From NCBI GenBank assembly GCA_036501845.1, contig DASXZO010000108.1, positions 56,429 to 120,428 on the forward strand: DNA of 64,000 nt, given 5' to 3'. The first letter of the stretch is position 1; each line of letters starts with the position of its first letter. Origin of the DNA: JBBREP01 sp036501845. Its GTDB lineage: Bacteria > Actinomycetota > Acidimicrobiia > IMCC26256 > PALSA-610. The translations under genes were made by a program, and so were the position numbers. Below the pieces are notes generated by a model. The model was not told where the DNA came from and ran no database searches. It was given only the letters and a program-made list of their open reading frames with translations. Below are positions 1-7,658 of the stretch, one piece after another.

Positions 1-118
1 CTTCGGGCCACTCGGCGATGTAGATCTCGACGCGCGTGGCGTCGTCGGACTCCACCGCGTCGAGTGCGTAAGCCGCGACAATGTCGTCGAACTCTTCTGG
101 GGTCATTGCGCCAGTCAT
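1..118 (-). CDS. Anti-sigma factor, N-terminal fragment (runs off the window)
   Basis: The visible 39 residues begin MTGAMTPEEFDDIVAAYALD and continue with the acidic helix typical of the N-terminus of RskA/zinc-associated anti-sigma factors, which bind and sequester an ECF sigma factor at the membrane. The ATG start overlaps the stop of the upstream sigma gene (ATGA at 115-118), so the two are translationally coupled. A second in-frame ATG at 106 is possible. Where related proteins have a His and then a Cys of the zinc motif (V-E-x-H-L-x-x-C), this protein shows Tyr and Trp, so it may be a non-zinc variant. The rest of the gene lies outside the window. Confidence 0.7.
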   Translation of the reverse strand, partial: MTGAMTPEEFDDIVAAYALDAVESDDATRVEIYIAEWPE

Positions 119-693
119 GCGTACAGCTCGATTCCGTGAGCTTCCAATACATCGGCAATGCGACGTAGCCCCAGCCGTAGTCGCGATTTCGCCGTTCCTT
201 CAGGTATCCCCAGCTCCTGCGCCACTTGGCGATAGGTGCGGCCGCCGAAGTACGCGAGCTTGATCGCCTCGCGCTGGTCCGGCGGCAGCTGATCCACCGC
301 AGCCCGCACCCGCTCCGCGGCCACGATCGCCATCGCCATCTCGTCGACGTCGGGCACCGACTGCGCGAATCCCGCGTCGCGCTCGGCCCGCCGCCGTTTC
401 GCCTCTTCCCGCCGCACCCAGTCGACCGATCGCCGGTGCGCGAGCGTGCCGAGATAGGTGCGCATGCGGCCGCGCTCGGGGTCGAACTGTGCGGCCTTCT
501 CCCAGATGGTGACGAACACCTCCTGGGTCACGTCCTCGGCTGCGGTGCGATCGCCGATCACCCGAGCCGCCAAGCCGTACACGAACGCACCGAATTGGTC
601 GTACAGCTCTTCGAGGGCCCGGCAGTCGCCGGCAATGAGCCGCTCCCGTATCGATCGCTCCCACTCGGTCGGCATGGTGAGGTCCATCGCCAT
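115..693 (-). CDS. ECF-type RNA polymerase sigma factor
   Basis: The protein is 192 aa, a normal length for a sigma-70 family ECF factor that directs RNA polymerase to a small stress regulon. Region 2 lies at about residues 20-90 (ALEELYDQFGAFVYGLAARV, then AAEDVTQEVFVTIWE and the RTYLGTLAHRRSVDWVRR helix). Region 4 lies at about 130-185 (LPPDQREAIKLAYFGGRTYR with the VAQELGIPEGTAKSRLRLGL helix-turn-helix). It is of the SigK/ECF19-like style, with the partner anti-sigma gene immediately downstream. The ATG at 693 is followed by in-frame ATGs at 687 and 675 and none has a strong Shine-Dalgarno sequence, so the exact start is uncertain. It is divergent from the acyl-CoA dehydrogenase gene. Confidence 0.88.
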   Translation of the reverse strand: MAMDLTMPTEWERSIRERLIAGDCRALEELYDQFGAFVYGLAARVIGDRTAAEDVTQEVFVTIWEKAAQFDPERGRMRTYLGTLAHRRSVDWVRREEAKRRRAERDAGFAQSVPDVDEMAMAIVAAERVRAAVDQLPPDQREAIKLAYFGGRTYRQVAQELGIPEGTAKSRLRLGLRRIADVLEAHGIELYA

Positions 694-739
694 CCGTTCG
701 CCGTGCGCCCCAGCCTGGATCACCAGAATTTCGAAAGCG

Positions 740-753
740 TACGCTCCACCTCG
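740..753 (+). promoter_or_regulatory. Candidate -10 element (TACGCT) for the acyl-CoA dehydrogenase gene
   Basis: TACGCT at 740-745 lies 8 nt before the ATG at 754, which would give an almost leaderless transcript. No convincing -35 was seen. The 60-bp gap to the divergent sigma gene must hold both promoters. Confidence 0.3.
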
Positions 754-2022
754 ATGACTGCGACCGAGACCAGCAAGAGCCCCTCGGGGCGCGAGACGCA
801 GGCGAGCGGGGGTGCAGCCGATCCCGACCTGGCCTTCGTGACTGCCCGGGTCGACGAGTTGCTCGCCGCCCACGACCCGAAGGCGATGACCGCGTTCGAG
901 TTCCGCGGCGCGCAATACGACGCCGGGCTGGCCTGGGTTCAGTTCCCCGAGGGCTACGGCGGGCTCGGCCTTCGGCCCGGCGTGCAGCGCGAGATCGACC
1001 GGCGGCTGCGCGAAGCCGGCGGCCCCGGCACCACGGCCGGCCTGTTCTTCGGCCTCTATCTCGTGGCGCCCACGATCGTCACCCACGGCAGCGAGTGGGC
1101 CAAGCAGCGATTCCTGCGTCCGATCTTCACCGGCGAAGAATCGTGGTGCCAGCTGTTCAGCGAGCCCGGCGCCGGCTCCGACCTGGCGTCGCTCGCCACC
1201 CGCGCGGTGCGCGACGGCGAGGAGTGGGTGGTGAACGGCCAGAAGGTGTGGAACACCCTGGCGCACATCGCCGACTTCGGCATGCTCGTGACCCGCACCG
1301 ACCCCGAGGTGCCGAAGCACAAGGGGCTCACGTATTTCGCGGTCGACATGCACCAGCCCGGCGTGGAAGTGCGGCCGCTGCGCCAGATCACCGGCGAAGC
1401 CGAGTTCAACGAGGTGTACCTCACCGACGCGCGCATCCCCGACAGTCATCGCATCGGCGATGTCGGCGACGGCTGGCGAGTGTCGCTCACCACACTCGCG
1501 AACGAGCGCGTCACCATTGGTGGCGGCGGTGGCGGCACCGGTGGCCCGAAGCGGGGTTCCGGCGCGATCGCAGAGGCCGTCCGCATCTGGAACGACGAGA
1601 CCGTCGAGCGCACACCAGAGCGGCGCAGCGTGCTCATGAAGTTGTGGTGCGACTCGGAGGTGCTGCGGCTCACGAACATGCGCGCGTCGGCCGCGGCGCG
1701 CCAGGGCAACCCCGGCCCGGAAGGTTCGATTGCCAAGCTCGCGATCGCGATCAACCAGCAGAAGATCTTCGACCTGTGCATGAACCTGCTCGGCGCCAAC
1801 GCGCTCGAAGGCTTCGACTACACGTTCCGCCGGCCCACGCAAGTGATGCTCGAGGGCACACCGGGCCTTGCGCGCCACATGTTCCTGCGCGCGCGGGCGA
1901 ACTCCATCGAGGGCGGTACGAGCGAGATCATGCGGAACATCCTCGGCGAGCGCGTGCTCGGCCTGCCCGGCGAACCGCGCGTCGACAAGGCGCTCCCCTG
2001 GAGCCAAGTCCCGAGGTCGTAG
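754..2022 (+). CDS. Acyl-CoA dehydrogenase
   Basis: This 422-aa flavoprotein has the acyl-CoA dehydrogenase fold that catalyses alpha,beta-desaturation of an acyl-CoA using FAD. Diagnostic segments are WCQLFSEPGAGSDLASLATR (FAD/substrate loop, about residues 130-150), VVNGQKVWNTLAHIADF, and the C-terminal helix with ARANSIEGGTSEIMRNILGE, matching the family signature. The chain length and the lack of an obvious general-base Glu in the usual place resemble actinobacterial FadE-type enzymes of sterol or side-chain breakdown, but the substrate cannot be read from sequence. A Gly-rich run (GGGGGGTGG) interrupts the middle domain. The start was chosen at the first ATG of the homologous region; upstream in-frame sequence overlaps the sigma gene antisense. 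Confidence 0.88.
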   Translation: MTATETSKSPSGRETQASGGAADPDLAFVTARVDELLAAHDPKAMTAFEFRGAQYDAGLAWVQFPEGYGGLGLRPGVQREIDRRLREAGGPGTTAGLFFGLYLVAPTIVTHGSEWAKQRFLRPIFTGEESWCQLFSEPGAGSDLASLATRAVRDGEEWVVNGQKVWNTLAHIADFGMLVTRTDPEVPKHKGLTYFAVDMHQPGVEVRPLRQITGEAEFNEVYLTDARIPDSHRIGDVGDGWRVSLTTLANERVTIGGGGGGTGGPKRGSGAIAEAVRIWNDETVERTPERRSVLMKLWCDSEVLRLTNMRASAAARQGNPGPEGSIAKLAIAINQQKIFDLCMNLLGANALEGFDYTFRRPTQVMLEGTPGLARHMFLRARANSIEGGTSEIMRNILGERVLGLPGEPRVDKALPWSQVPRS

Positions 2023-2103
2023 GGCCAACCGCCTCACCGGCCGTCGTGGGCTCGACGTAGCCGGCAGCGGTTCCTATGATCCCGCCCGACTGGGAGGGAC
2101 GGA

Positions 2104-3411
2104 ATGGGTGGCTTCCGTGGTTGGGTGCTCGCGCCGTGCGCGGCCATCGCCGCACTGATTGTTGCGACTTCTGCGTCGGCGGCGCCGGTGGGCGCTACGC
2201 CGCCGCCCGCGATGGCAACGATCACGTTGTCGCTCAATCGCACTTCGATCGGCGCTGACGGGCGCGACAGCGCATCGCTCTCGATCGACGCGTCGGTCGG
2301 CGGCGCGCCCGCGAGCGGCGTACGAGCGCGGTTGAGCGCGGCTTGGTCGACACCGCTGAGCTATGGCCACCTCACATTTCGGCCCGCCTCGATCGCGCTC
2401 GACGCGAACGGGCACGGCGCATCCGCAGTGACGTCGACTCGCTCCGGATCGGCGGTGATCACGGTCACGATCGCGACGCGCACGATCGCCGGGACCGCGT
2501 CGATCGACCTCGGCCTCCATCGACGGTCAGTGGTCATCTTCGTCAACGGCGCGTCCACCTCTGTCACGTGCACCAGCCCGGGCAACTGCGCCGACCTCAC
2601 CGGTTCCCTCGATCCGATCCGCAGCGCGCTCTCGTCGGAGGGCTACGCGGCCGACGACATGCCGTGGTTCAGCTACAAGGGCGGCAAGATCGACAAGACG
2701 ACGCACGCGTGGATCCCCAACGCGTCCACCTGCGCCGACACCGGACAATCGCTGACGAAGAGCACCGGCCTGCTCCGCACGATGGTGCGGAACGTCGCGT
2801 CCGCGACCGCCAACTCCGACATCTCACTGGTCGGCCTCAGCGAAGGTGGCGCGCTCGCATTCCAGATGCTCGCCGCGCAAACGACCCCGCTCGCGAAGGG
2901 CTCGCGCGTCGTGAACGTGATCACCATCGACGGCCCACTGGGCGGGCTCCCCGCCGCCGACATCACGAACCTCGCGCAACAGGCTCCTTCAACCGCGTGC
3001 GCGTTCATTCCGAAACCGACTTCCGCGGCCTCGCAGATGGCCGCGGTTTGGAACATCACGGCGCCGAACCAAGGCCCGCAGCAAGGCGATGACGCGACGG
3101 TGCTCTGCAACGTCATCCACTTCTCGGGGTGCACGACGGCGGAGACCAACGCGCAACTCGTCGCCAGCCGACCCGACGTCAACGTCGAGACCTGGGGCAG
3201 CAGCCAAGACGGCGTGTTCAACCCCGCGCAGTGCGCCATCCCTGGCTCCTGGGCCGATGCCACGCCGAGCCAGGTCGTCGCCGGTGCTGGTGGCGGCATG
3301 CACGCCGAAGGGGTCGCCCCCGTCTTGAATTGCACGATCGGGAGCCACCTCGCCGGCGTGTTCAATCACGCGACCGACATCGCCACCACGATCGGCGCAC
3401 AACAGCAATAG
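2104..3411 (+). CDS. Secreted alpha/beta-hydrolase-like protein with N-terminal Ig-like domain
   Basis: The 435-aa protein begins with a Sec signal peptide (APCAAIAALIVATSASAAPV, cleavage near residue 27). About 100 residues of Ig-like/bacterial invasin-type beta sandwich follow (ITLSLNRTSIGADGRDSASL ... repeated Ser/Thr/Ala strands). A lipase-like alpha/beta-hydrolase domain starts near residue 140. A nucleophile elbow GLSEGG lies near residue 245 and a late GGGMHAEG could supply the His. The enzymatic substrate is unknown; an esterase/lipase role outside the cell is likely. A strong Shine-Dalgarno sequence (GGGAGGGA) about 7 nt before the ATG fixes the start. It is transcribed toward the MOSC gene with only 12 bp between the stops. 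Confidence 0.72.
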   Translation: MGGFRGWVLAPCAAIAALIVATSASAAPVGATPPPAMATITLSLNRTSIGADGRDSASLSIDASVGGAPASGVRARLSAAWSTPLSYGHLTFRPASIALDANGHGASAVTSTRSGSAVITVTIATRTIAGTASIDLGLHRRSVVIFVNGASTSVTCTSPGNCADLTGSLDPIRSALSSEGYAADDMPWFSYKGGKIDKTTHAWIPNASTCADTGQSLTKSTGLLRTMVRNVASATANSDISLVGLSEGGALAFQMLAAQTTPLAKGSRVVNVITIDGPLGGLPAADITNLAQQAPSTACAFIPKPTSAASQMAAVWNITAPNQGPQQGDDATVLCNVIHFSGCTTAETNAQLVASRPDVNVETWGSSQDGVFNPAQCAIPGSWADATPSQVVAGAGGGMHAEGVAPVLNCTIGSHLAGVFNHATDIATTIGAQQQ

Positions 3412-3423
3412 TCCGCCCCGCCC

Positions 3424-4158
3424 TCAGTCGAAGGTGACGCGGCCGCCGATTGGCACGATGCCGGGCTGAACAACTGTGCAGTACACGCCGACGTGGTTCG
3501 CGTGGGCCGCGTCCATCGCGTGGAACATCTCGGCCTGGCGTTCCAACCCGCCGGGCTGGGCCCGCAACGGCATCGCGCAGCGCACGGTCTCCTGATCCAC
3601 TCGCACACGAGCTTCACCCACCGCGATCTCGCGGCCCACCCACGACGCCTCGACGAACGGTTCGCTCTCGGGATCGGTCTCGACCACGATGTTCGGGCGG
3701 AAGCGGCGCACGTCCCAGTCGAGGTCGGGTCGCGCCGACGCAAGGTGCGCGAGCGTCGACGACGCCACGATGTGCACATCGGCGAGGTCGACGAAGCGCC
3801 CCGGAGGCGCGGGGATCGCGTAGTACTCGGCGTCATCGTTCGGCGGTTCGAACGTCATCTCGTACTCCACCTGCGCGTCGGCGTCGATCTCGGCGCGATG
3901 CACCGCGGTGTGCAGCCACTCGGAGAACTCGCTGTCGTCCGTGAGCACCGTGCCGTCGTCGAGCGCGAGCGCGCCGTCGTCACGGCCGGTCGCGAGCAGG
4001 AGCTTCGAATAGCGCTTGGCCGAGCACAGCCGACCGCCCGCGTCGATGAGCGCCCAATGGCGGTCGCCCACCACACCGCCGCTCGCGAGCTCGAGCGACG
4101 CCGCCGGCGCGCCTTGCGCCGACTTGAACGGATACCGCCAGAGCTGCGAGACCTGCAC
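3424..4158 (-). CDS. MOSC domain-containing protein
   Basis: The 244-aa protein has the MOSC N-terminal beta-barrel (QLWRYPFKSAQGAPAASLEL, VVGDRHWALID, about residues 4-40) followed by the MOSC core with FRPNIVVETD and the conserved Cys segment TVRCAMPLRAQ near residue 200. MOSC proteins are predicted to carry sulfur or molybdenum cofactor through that Cys, as in molybdenum cofactor sulfurase and in mARC/YcbX-type reductases; the partner here is unknown. It starts 12 bp downstream of ilvC in the same orientation and so may be the last gene of the ilvBNC transcript, although no functional link to branched-chain synthesis is evident. Confidence 0.85.
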   Translation of the reverse strand: MQVSQLWRYPFKSAQGAPAASLELASGGVVGDRHWALIDAGGRLCSAKRYSKLLLATGRDDGALALDDGTVLTDDSEFSEWLHTAVHRAEIDADAQVEYEMTFEPPNDDAEYYAIPAPPGRFVDLADVHIVASSTLAHLASARPDLDWDVRRFRPNIVVETDPESEPFVEASWVGREIAVGEARVRVDQETVRCAMPLRAQPGGLERQAEMFHAMDAAHANHVGVYCTVVQPGIVPIGGRVTFD

Positions 4159-4170
4159 GACGCCAGTGTG

Positions 4171-5199
4171 TCAGCCGCCGCTGGCGTCCTGCACGCGCTG
4201 CTTGCCGGCCGAGATCCACGGCATCATCGCCCGCAGTTCGGCACCGACCGCCTCGATCTGCAGCTTCTTGGTGTCGTCGCGGTAGCGGTTGAAGTTGGGA
4301 CGGCCGTTGTCGTTCTCGGCGATCCACTCCCGCGCGAACTCGCCGCTCTGGATCTCGCCGAGGATCTTCTTCATCTCGGCGCGCGTCGTGTCGGTGATCA
4401 CGCGAGGGCCCCGCGTGTAGTCGCCGTACTCGGCAGTGTCGGAGATCGAGTAGTGCATGGCACCGATGCCGCCTTCGTAGATGAGGTCGACGATCAGCTT
4501 CACCTCGTGCAACGTCTCGAAATAGGCCGACTCGGGCTGGTAGCCCGCCTCGACGAGCGTCTGGAAACCGCCCTTGATGAGCTCGACGAGACCACCGCAG
4601 AGCACCACCTGCTCACCGAACAGGTCGGTCTCGGTCTCCTCCTTGAACGTGGTGTCGAGCACACCCGCTCGCGTGCCGCCGATGCCCTGCGCGTACGCGA
4701 GCGCGGTCTGCTTCGCCTTGCCGGTGGCGTCCTGCGCAACCGCCACGAGGCACGGCACGCCGCCGCCCTCTTCGTAGGTGCGGCGCACGAGGTGTCCCGG
4801 ACCCTTCGGCGCGATCATCCACACGTCGACGCCTTCGGGGACTTCGATCAGCTTGAAGTGGATGTTCAAACCGTGCGCGAAGGCGATGGCGTTGCCGGGC
4901 TGCAGGTTCGGCGCGATGTCCTCGGCGTACACGTGGCGCTGCTCGGTGTCGGGCAACAGCACCATCACGATGTCGGCCTCGGCGACGGCCTGCGCGGTGG
5001 GCAGCACCTTCAAGCCCGCGGCCTCCGCCTTCGCCTTCGATCCCGAGCCCTCGCGCAGCCCGACGCGCACATCGACGCCCGACTCCTTGAGGTTCAGCGC
5101 GTGGGCGTGGCCCTGGCTGCCGTAGCCAAGGATCGCGACCTTCTTCGCCGCGAGCAGCGACGAATCAGCGTCCTTGTCGTAATAGACGGTTGCGGGCAT
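4171..5199 (-). CDS. ilvC: Ketol-acid reductoisomerase (class I)
   Basis: The 342-aa enzyme converts 2-acetolactate or 2-aceto-2-hydroxybutyrate to the dihydroxy acid with NADPH and Mg2+, the second common step of valine, leucine and isoleucine synthesis. The Rossmann fold carries GYGSQGHAHALNLKESG (about residues 25-41) and the cofactor loop LREGSGSKAKAE. The metal-binding all-helical domain contains DLFGEQVVLCGGL and the E/H/D-bearing FETLHEVKLIVDLIYEGGIG, with SDTAEYGDYTRGPRVI after it. Length is typical of the short form. It follows ilvN by 41 bp and belongs to the ilvBNC operon, so it should be under the attenuator upstream of ilvB. Confidence 0.97.
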   Translation of the reverse strand: MPATVYYDKDADSSLLAAKKVAILGYGSQGHAHALNLKESGVDVRVGLREGSGSKAKAEAAGLKVLPTAQAVAEADIVMVLLPDTEQRHVYAEDIAPNLQPGNAIAFAHGLNIHFKLIEVPEGVDVWMIAPKGPGHLVRRTYEEGGGVPCLVAVAQDATGKAKQTALAYAQGIGGTRAGVLDTTFKEETETDLFGEQVVLCGGLVELIKGGFQTLVEAGYQPESAYFETLHEVKLIVDLIYEGGIGAMHYSISDTAEYGDYTRGPRVITDTTRAEMKKILGEIQSGEFAREWIAENDNGRPNFNRYRDDTKKLQIEAVGAELRAMMPWISAGKQRVQDASGG

Positions 5200-5240
5200 C
5201 GAACGTCTCCCTGGGATCGACCGGTTGGCAATTATCGCCG

Positions 5241-5774
5241 CTAGGCGCGGGCGGTGCGCACGGCCCGCAGCTTCACGGGCGCGCGGGCGAGTTTCGGCAT
5301 GGCGATGCGGCCGGTGCGTTGCTGTTCGACGATGCCGAACGGGCGCAGCAGGTCGCTGAAGGCGTCGAGTTTGTCGGGGTCGCCCGACACCATGATCGTG
5401 AGCGCCTCGTAACCGACGTCGACGATCTTGGCCTCGAAGATCGCGGTGAGGTCGGTGAGCTGCGAGCGCACCTCGGGCGACGCCTTCACCGTCACGAGCA
5501 TCATCTCGCGCTCGACTCCCGCGTCGTGCGCGATCTCGCTGATCTTGATCACCGGGATCAGCTTGTTGAGCTGCTTGACGATCTGCTCGAGCGGACTCTC
5601 GTCGGCGTCGACCACGATCGTCATGCGGCTGAAGCGTTCTTCTTCGGTGGGGCTCACCGCGAGCGACACGATGTTGAAGCCGCGTCGCGAGAACAAGGCT
5701 GCGACGCGTGTGAGTACGCCCGCCTTGTTCTCGACGAGCACCGACAGAATGTGGTGACGCGCATTGAAGCCCAT
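5241..5774 (-). CDS. ilvN: Acetolactate synthase small (regulatory) subunit
   Basis: The 177-aa protein has two ACT-type domains. The first, beginning HHILSVLVENKAGVLTRVAA (about residues 7-26), has the valine-binding loop N-K-A-G, and RRGFNIVSLAVSPTEEERFS follows. The second is the IlvN C-terminal domain (LDAFSDLLRPFGIVEQQRTG). It stimulates the catalytic subunit and confers valine feedback inhibition. The ATG lies one base past the ilvB stop, so translation is coupled. A basic tail of about 20 residues (KLARAPVKLRAVRTARA) ends the chain. Confidence 0.96.
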   Translation of the reverse strand: MGFNARHHILSVLVENKAGVLTRVAALFSRRGFNIVSLAVSPTEEERFSRMTIVVDADESPLEQIVKQLNKLIPVIKISEIAHDAGVEREMMLVTVKASPEVRSQLTDLTAIFEAKIVDVGYEALTIMVSGDPDKLDAFSDLLRPFGIVEQQRTGRIAMPKLARAPVKLRAVRTARA

Positions 5775-5775
5775 A

Positions 5776-7503
5776 TCAGTCGCGGCCGCCGGGGCGGTCC
5801 ATCGCCGGGTCGAGGATGACGTCGTCGTTCGACGTACCGGCCGCCACCATCGGATACACCTTCTCGCGATAGTCGGTGCGGAAGTCGATCACCACAGGGC
5901 GGTCGTCGATCTCGTTCGCCTTCTCGATCGTGGGCACCACGTCGTCGGCGTTGTCGACGCGCATGCCGACGCAACCCATCGCCTCGGCCCACTTGACGTA
6001 GTCGGGCAGGTCGGGCGACAGGTACACCTCGCTGTAGCGCTCTTGATAGAAGAGCTCCTGCCACTGGCGCACCATTCCGAGGTACGCGTTGTTGAGGATC
6101 GCGACCTTGATGGGGATGCGCTCTGCGGTTGCAGTCACGAGTTCCTGCGCGGTCATCTGGAAGCAGCCGTCACCGTCAACGGCCCACACCATGCGGTCGG
6201 GTCGACCGACCTTGGCGCCGATTGCCGCCGGCACCGAATAGCCCATGGTGCCGAGACCGCCGGAGTTGACCCATGTGTAGGGGTGGTGGAACTTCCAGTG
6301 CTGGCTCGCCCACATCTGGTGCTGACCCACGCCCGACGCAAGAATGCAGTCGTCGGGTGTGTTCTCGCGCAGCTTCTCGATCACGTACTGCGGCTTCAGC
6401 GGCCCGCCTTCGAGCTGTTCGAAGTGCAGCGGGTACTGCTCCTGCCACTGGCGGATCTGGGTGATCCACTCGGACGTGTCGGGCGCGTCGTGCTTGGACT
6501 GTTCGGCGCGCACCGCCTTCACCAGCTCTTCGATCACGAGACGGCAGTCGCCCACGATCGGCACGTCGGGGCGGCGCACCTTGCCCTGCTCGGCCGGGTC
6601 GATGTCGACGTGGATGATCTTGGCGTCGGGCGCGAACGCGCCCACCTTGCCGGTGACGCGGTCGTCGAAGCGAGCGCCGAGCGTGATCAGAAGATCGGCT
6701 TTCTGCATCGACGTGATCGCGGTGTAGTTGCCGTGCATACCCGGCATGCCGAGGCACAGCGGGTGCTCGTCGGGGAACGCGCCGCGCGCCATCAGCGTGG
6801 TCACGACCGGCGCGCCGGTGAGCTCCACGAACGCGCGCAACGCCTCAGCGGCACGCGCCTTCAAGATGCCGCCGCCCGCATAGATCACCGGGCGCTTCGC
6901 CTGGTTGATCAGCCGCGCGGCGTCCTTGATCTGCTTCGGGTGGCCCTTGATTGTGGGCTTGTAACCCGGCAGATCCACCGACTCCGGCCAGTACCAGTCC
7001 ATGGTCTGGTTGGCGATGTCCTTCGGGAAGTCGACGAGCACCGGACCAGGACGGCCGGTCGTGGCCACGTGAAACGCCTCACGGATGATCTCCGGCGTGT
7101 CGCGCGCGTCGGTGACGAGCCAGTTGTGCTTCGTGACCGGCATCGTGATGCCCACGGTGTCGCACTCCTGGAACGCGTCCGTGCCGATCACCGAATAGGC
7201 GACCTGCCCCGTGATCACCACCATGGGAATGCTGTCCATGTAGGCGTCGGCAAGCGGGGTGACGATGTTCGTCGCCGCGGGACCACTCGTCACCATGGCG
7301 ACGCCCGGACGACCGGTGGCGTGCGCGTAACCGCTCGCCATGTGACCCGCGCCCTGTTCGTGGCGCACGAGGATGTGGCGGATCGAGCTGTCGATCAGCG
7401 GGTCGTACACGGGGAGAATCGCGCCACCGGGGAGGCCGAACATGACCTCGGTGCCTTCCATCTCCAGGCTCTTGATCAGTGCTTGAGCCCCAGTGAGCTT
7501 CAT
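5776..7503 (-). CDS. ilvB: Acetolactate synthase large (catalytic) subunit
   Basis: The 575-aa ThDP- and FAD-dependent enzyme condenses pyruvate with pyruvate or 2-oxobutyrate, the committed step to branched-chain amino acids. The N-terminal ThDP domain has the catalytic Glu in VRHEQGAGHMASGYAHATGR (about residue 47). The central FAD domain contains LMARGAFPDEHPLCLGMPGM. The C-terminal domain has the ThDP/Mg motif VDGDGCFQMTAQEL ... AILNN near residues 435-465. A clear Shine-Dalgarno sequence (GGAGGA) sits 4 nt before the ATG. The gene is preceded by a leader peptide and an intrinsic terminator, so expression is predicted to respond to Leu/Val/Ile-tRNA charging. First gene of the ilvBNC operon. 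Confidence 0.97.
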   Translation of the reverse strand: MKLTGAQALIKSLEMEGTEVMFGLPGGAILPVYDPLIDSSIRHILVRHEQGAGHMASGYAHATGRPGVAMVTSGPAATNIVTPLADAYMDSIPMVVITGQVAYSVIGTDAFQECDTVGITMPVTKHNWLVTDARDTPEIIREAFHVATTGRPGPVLVDFPKDIANQTMDWYWPESVDLPGYKPTIKGHPKQIKDAARLINQAKRPVIYAGGGILKARAAEALRAFVELTGAPVVTTLMARGAFPDEHPLCLGMPGMHGNYTAITSMQKADLLITLGARFDDRVTGKVGAFAPDAKIIHVDIDPAEQGKVRRPDVPIVGDCRLVIEELVKAVRAEQSKHDAPDTSEWITQIRQWQEQYPLHFEQLEGGPLKPQYVIEKLRENTPDDCILASGVGQHQMWASQHWKFHHPYTWVNSGGLGTMGYSVPAAIGAKVGRPDRMVWAVDGDGCFQMTAQELVTATAERIPIKVAILNNAYLGMVRQWQELFYQERYSEVYLSPDLPDYVKWAEAMGCVGMRVDNADDVVPTIEKANEIDDRPVVIDFRTDYREKVYPMVAAGTSNDDVILDPAMDRPGGRD

Positions 7504-7533
7504 GTTGTCCTCCGGTCGGGCCGGTGTTCGGGC

Positions 7534-7562
7534 AAAGAAAAACCCCTCCGGTTGCGGAGGGG
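7534..7562 (-). terminator. ilvB attenuator (intrinsic terminator hairpin)
   Basis: On the minus strand an 8-bp perfect stem (CCCCTCCG / CGGAGGGG at 7543-7562, loop of four) is followed directly by a run of five T (7538-7542) and a T-rich end. It lies about 30 nt before the ilvB ATG and after the leader peptide stop, so it would end transcription before ilvB unless disrupted. It is the only textbook U-tract terminator I saw in the window. Confidence 0.85.
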
Positions 7563-7566
7563 CGAG

Positions 7567-7597
7567 GGCGCACGGAAACGCGTTGAAGCCGTGCGCC
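7567..7597 (-). promoter_or_regulatory. Pause-type hairpin in the ilvB leader RNA
   Basis: A 9-bp perfect stem GGCGCACGG / CCGTGCGCC with a 13-nt loop begins at the last base of the leader-peptide stop codon and ends 4 nt before the terminator stem. It is in the position of the 1:2 (pause/protector) hairpin of amino-acid attenuators. Which segment forms the antiterminator is inference; leader positions around the CTCCTC Leu codons can pair with the GGAGG of the terminator arm. Confidence 0.65.
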
Positions 7598-7635
7598 TAC
7601 GTGATTACTACGAGGAGGTCGGCGGCACGGAACAT
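7597..7635 (-). CDS. ilvB leader peptide (MFRAADLLVVIT)
   Basis: This 12-residue ORF, too short for gene callers, reads MFRAADLLVVIT. Five consecutive residues (Leu-Leu-Val-Val-Ile) are end products of the operon, followed by Thr, the precursor of Ile. It stops exactly where the downstream hairpin starts, the classic arrangement for ribosome-mediated transcription attenuation known for ilvB leaders in Corynebacterium, Streptomyces and enterobacteria. An in-frame ATG seven codons upstream (7656) exists, but a -10-like TATTGT overlaps it, so translation from 7635 on a nearly leaderless RNA is more likely. No Shine-Dalgarno sequence is visible. Confidence 0.82.
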   Translation of the reverse strand: MFRAADLLVVIT

Positions 7636-7644
7636 TGGATCTGG

Positions 7645-7650
7645 ACAATA
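7645..7650 (-). promoter_or_regulatory. Candidate -10 element (TATTGT) of the ilvB promoter
   Basis: TATTGT ends 9 nt before the leader-peptide ATG, placing the transcript start about 2 nt upstream of it. No clear -35 is present; the expected -35 position falls inside the 3' end of the glycosylase gene. Confidence 0.4.
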
Positions 7651-7658
7651 GCACATTG

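Noticed and set aside
115..2037. 640-aa ORF antisense to the acyl-CoA dehydrogenase, upstream of and in frame with the sigma factor
   Set aside because: High GC keeps antisense frames open. Only the last 192 residues match a family; the rest is Arg/His/Val-rich shadow.
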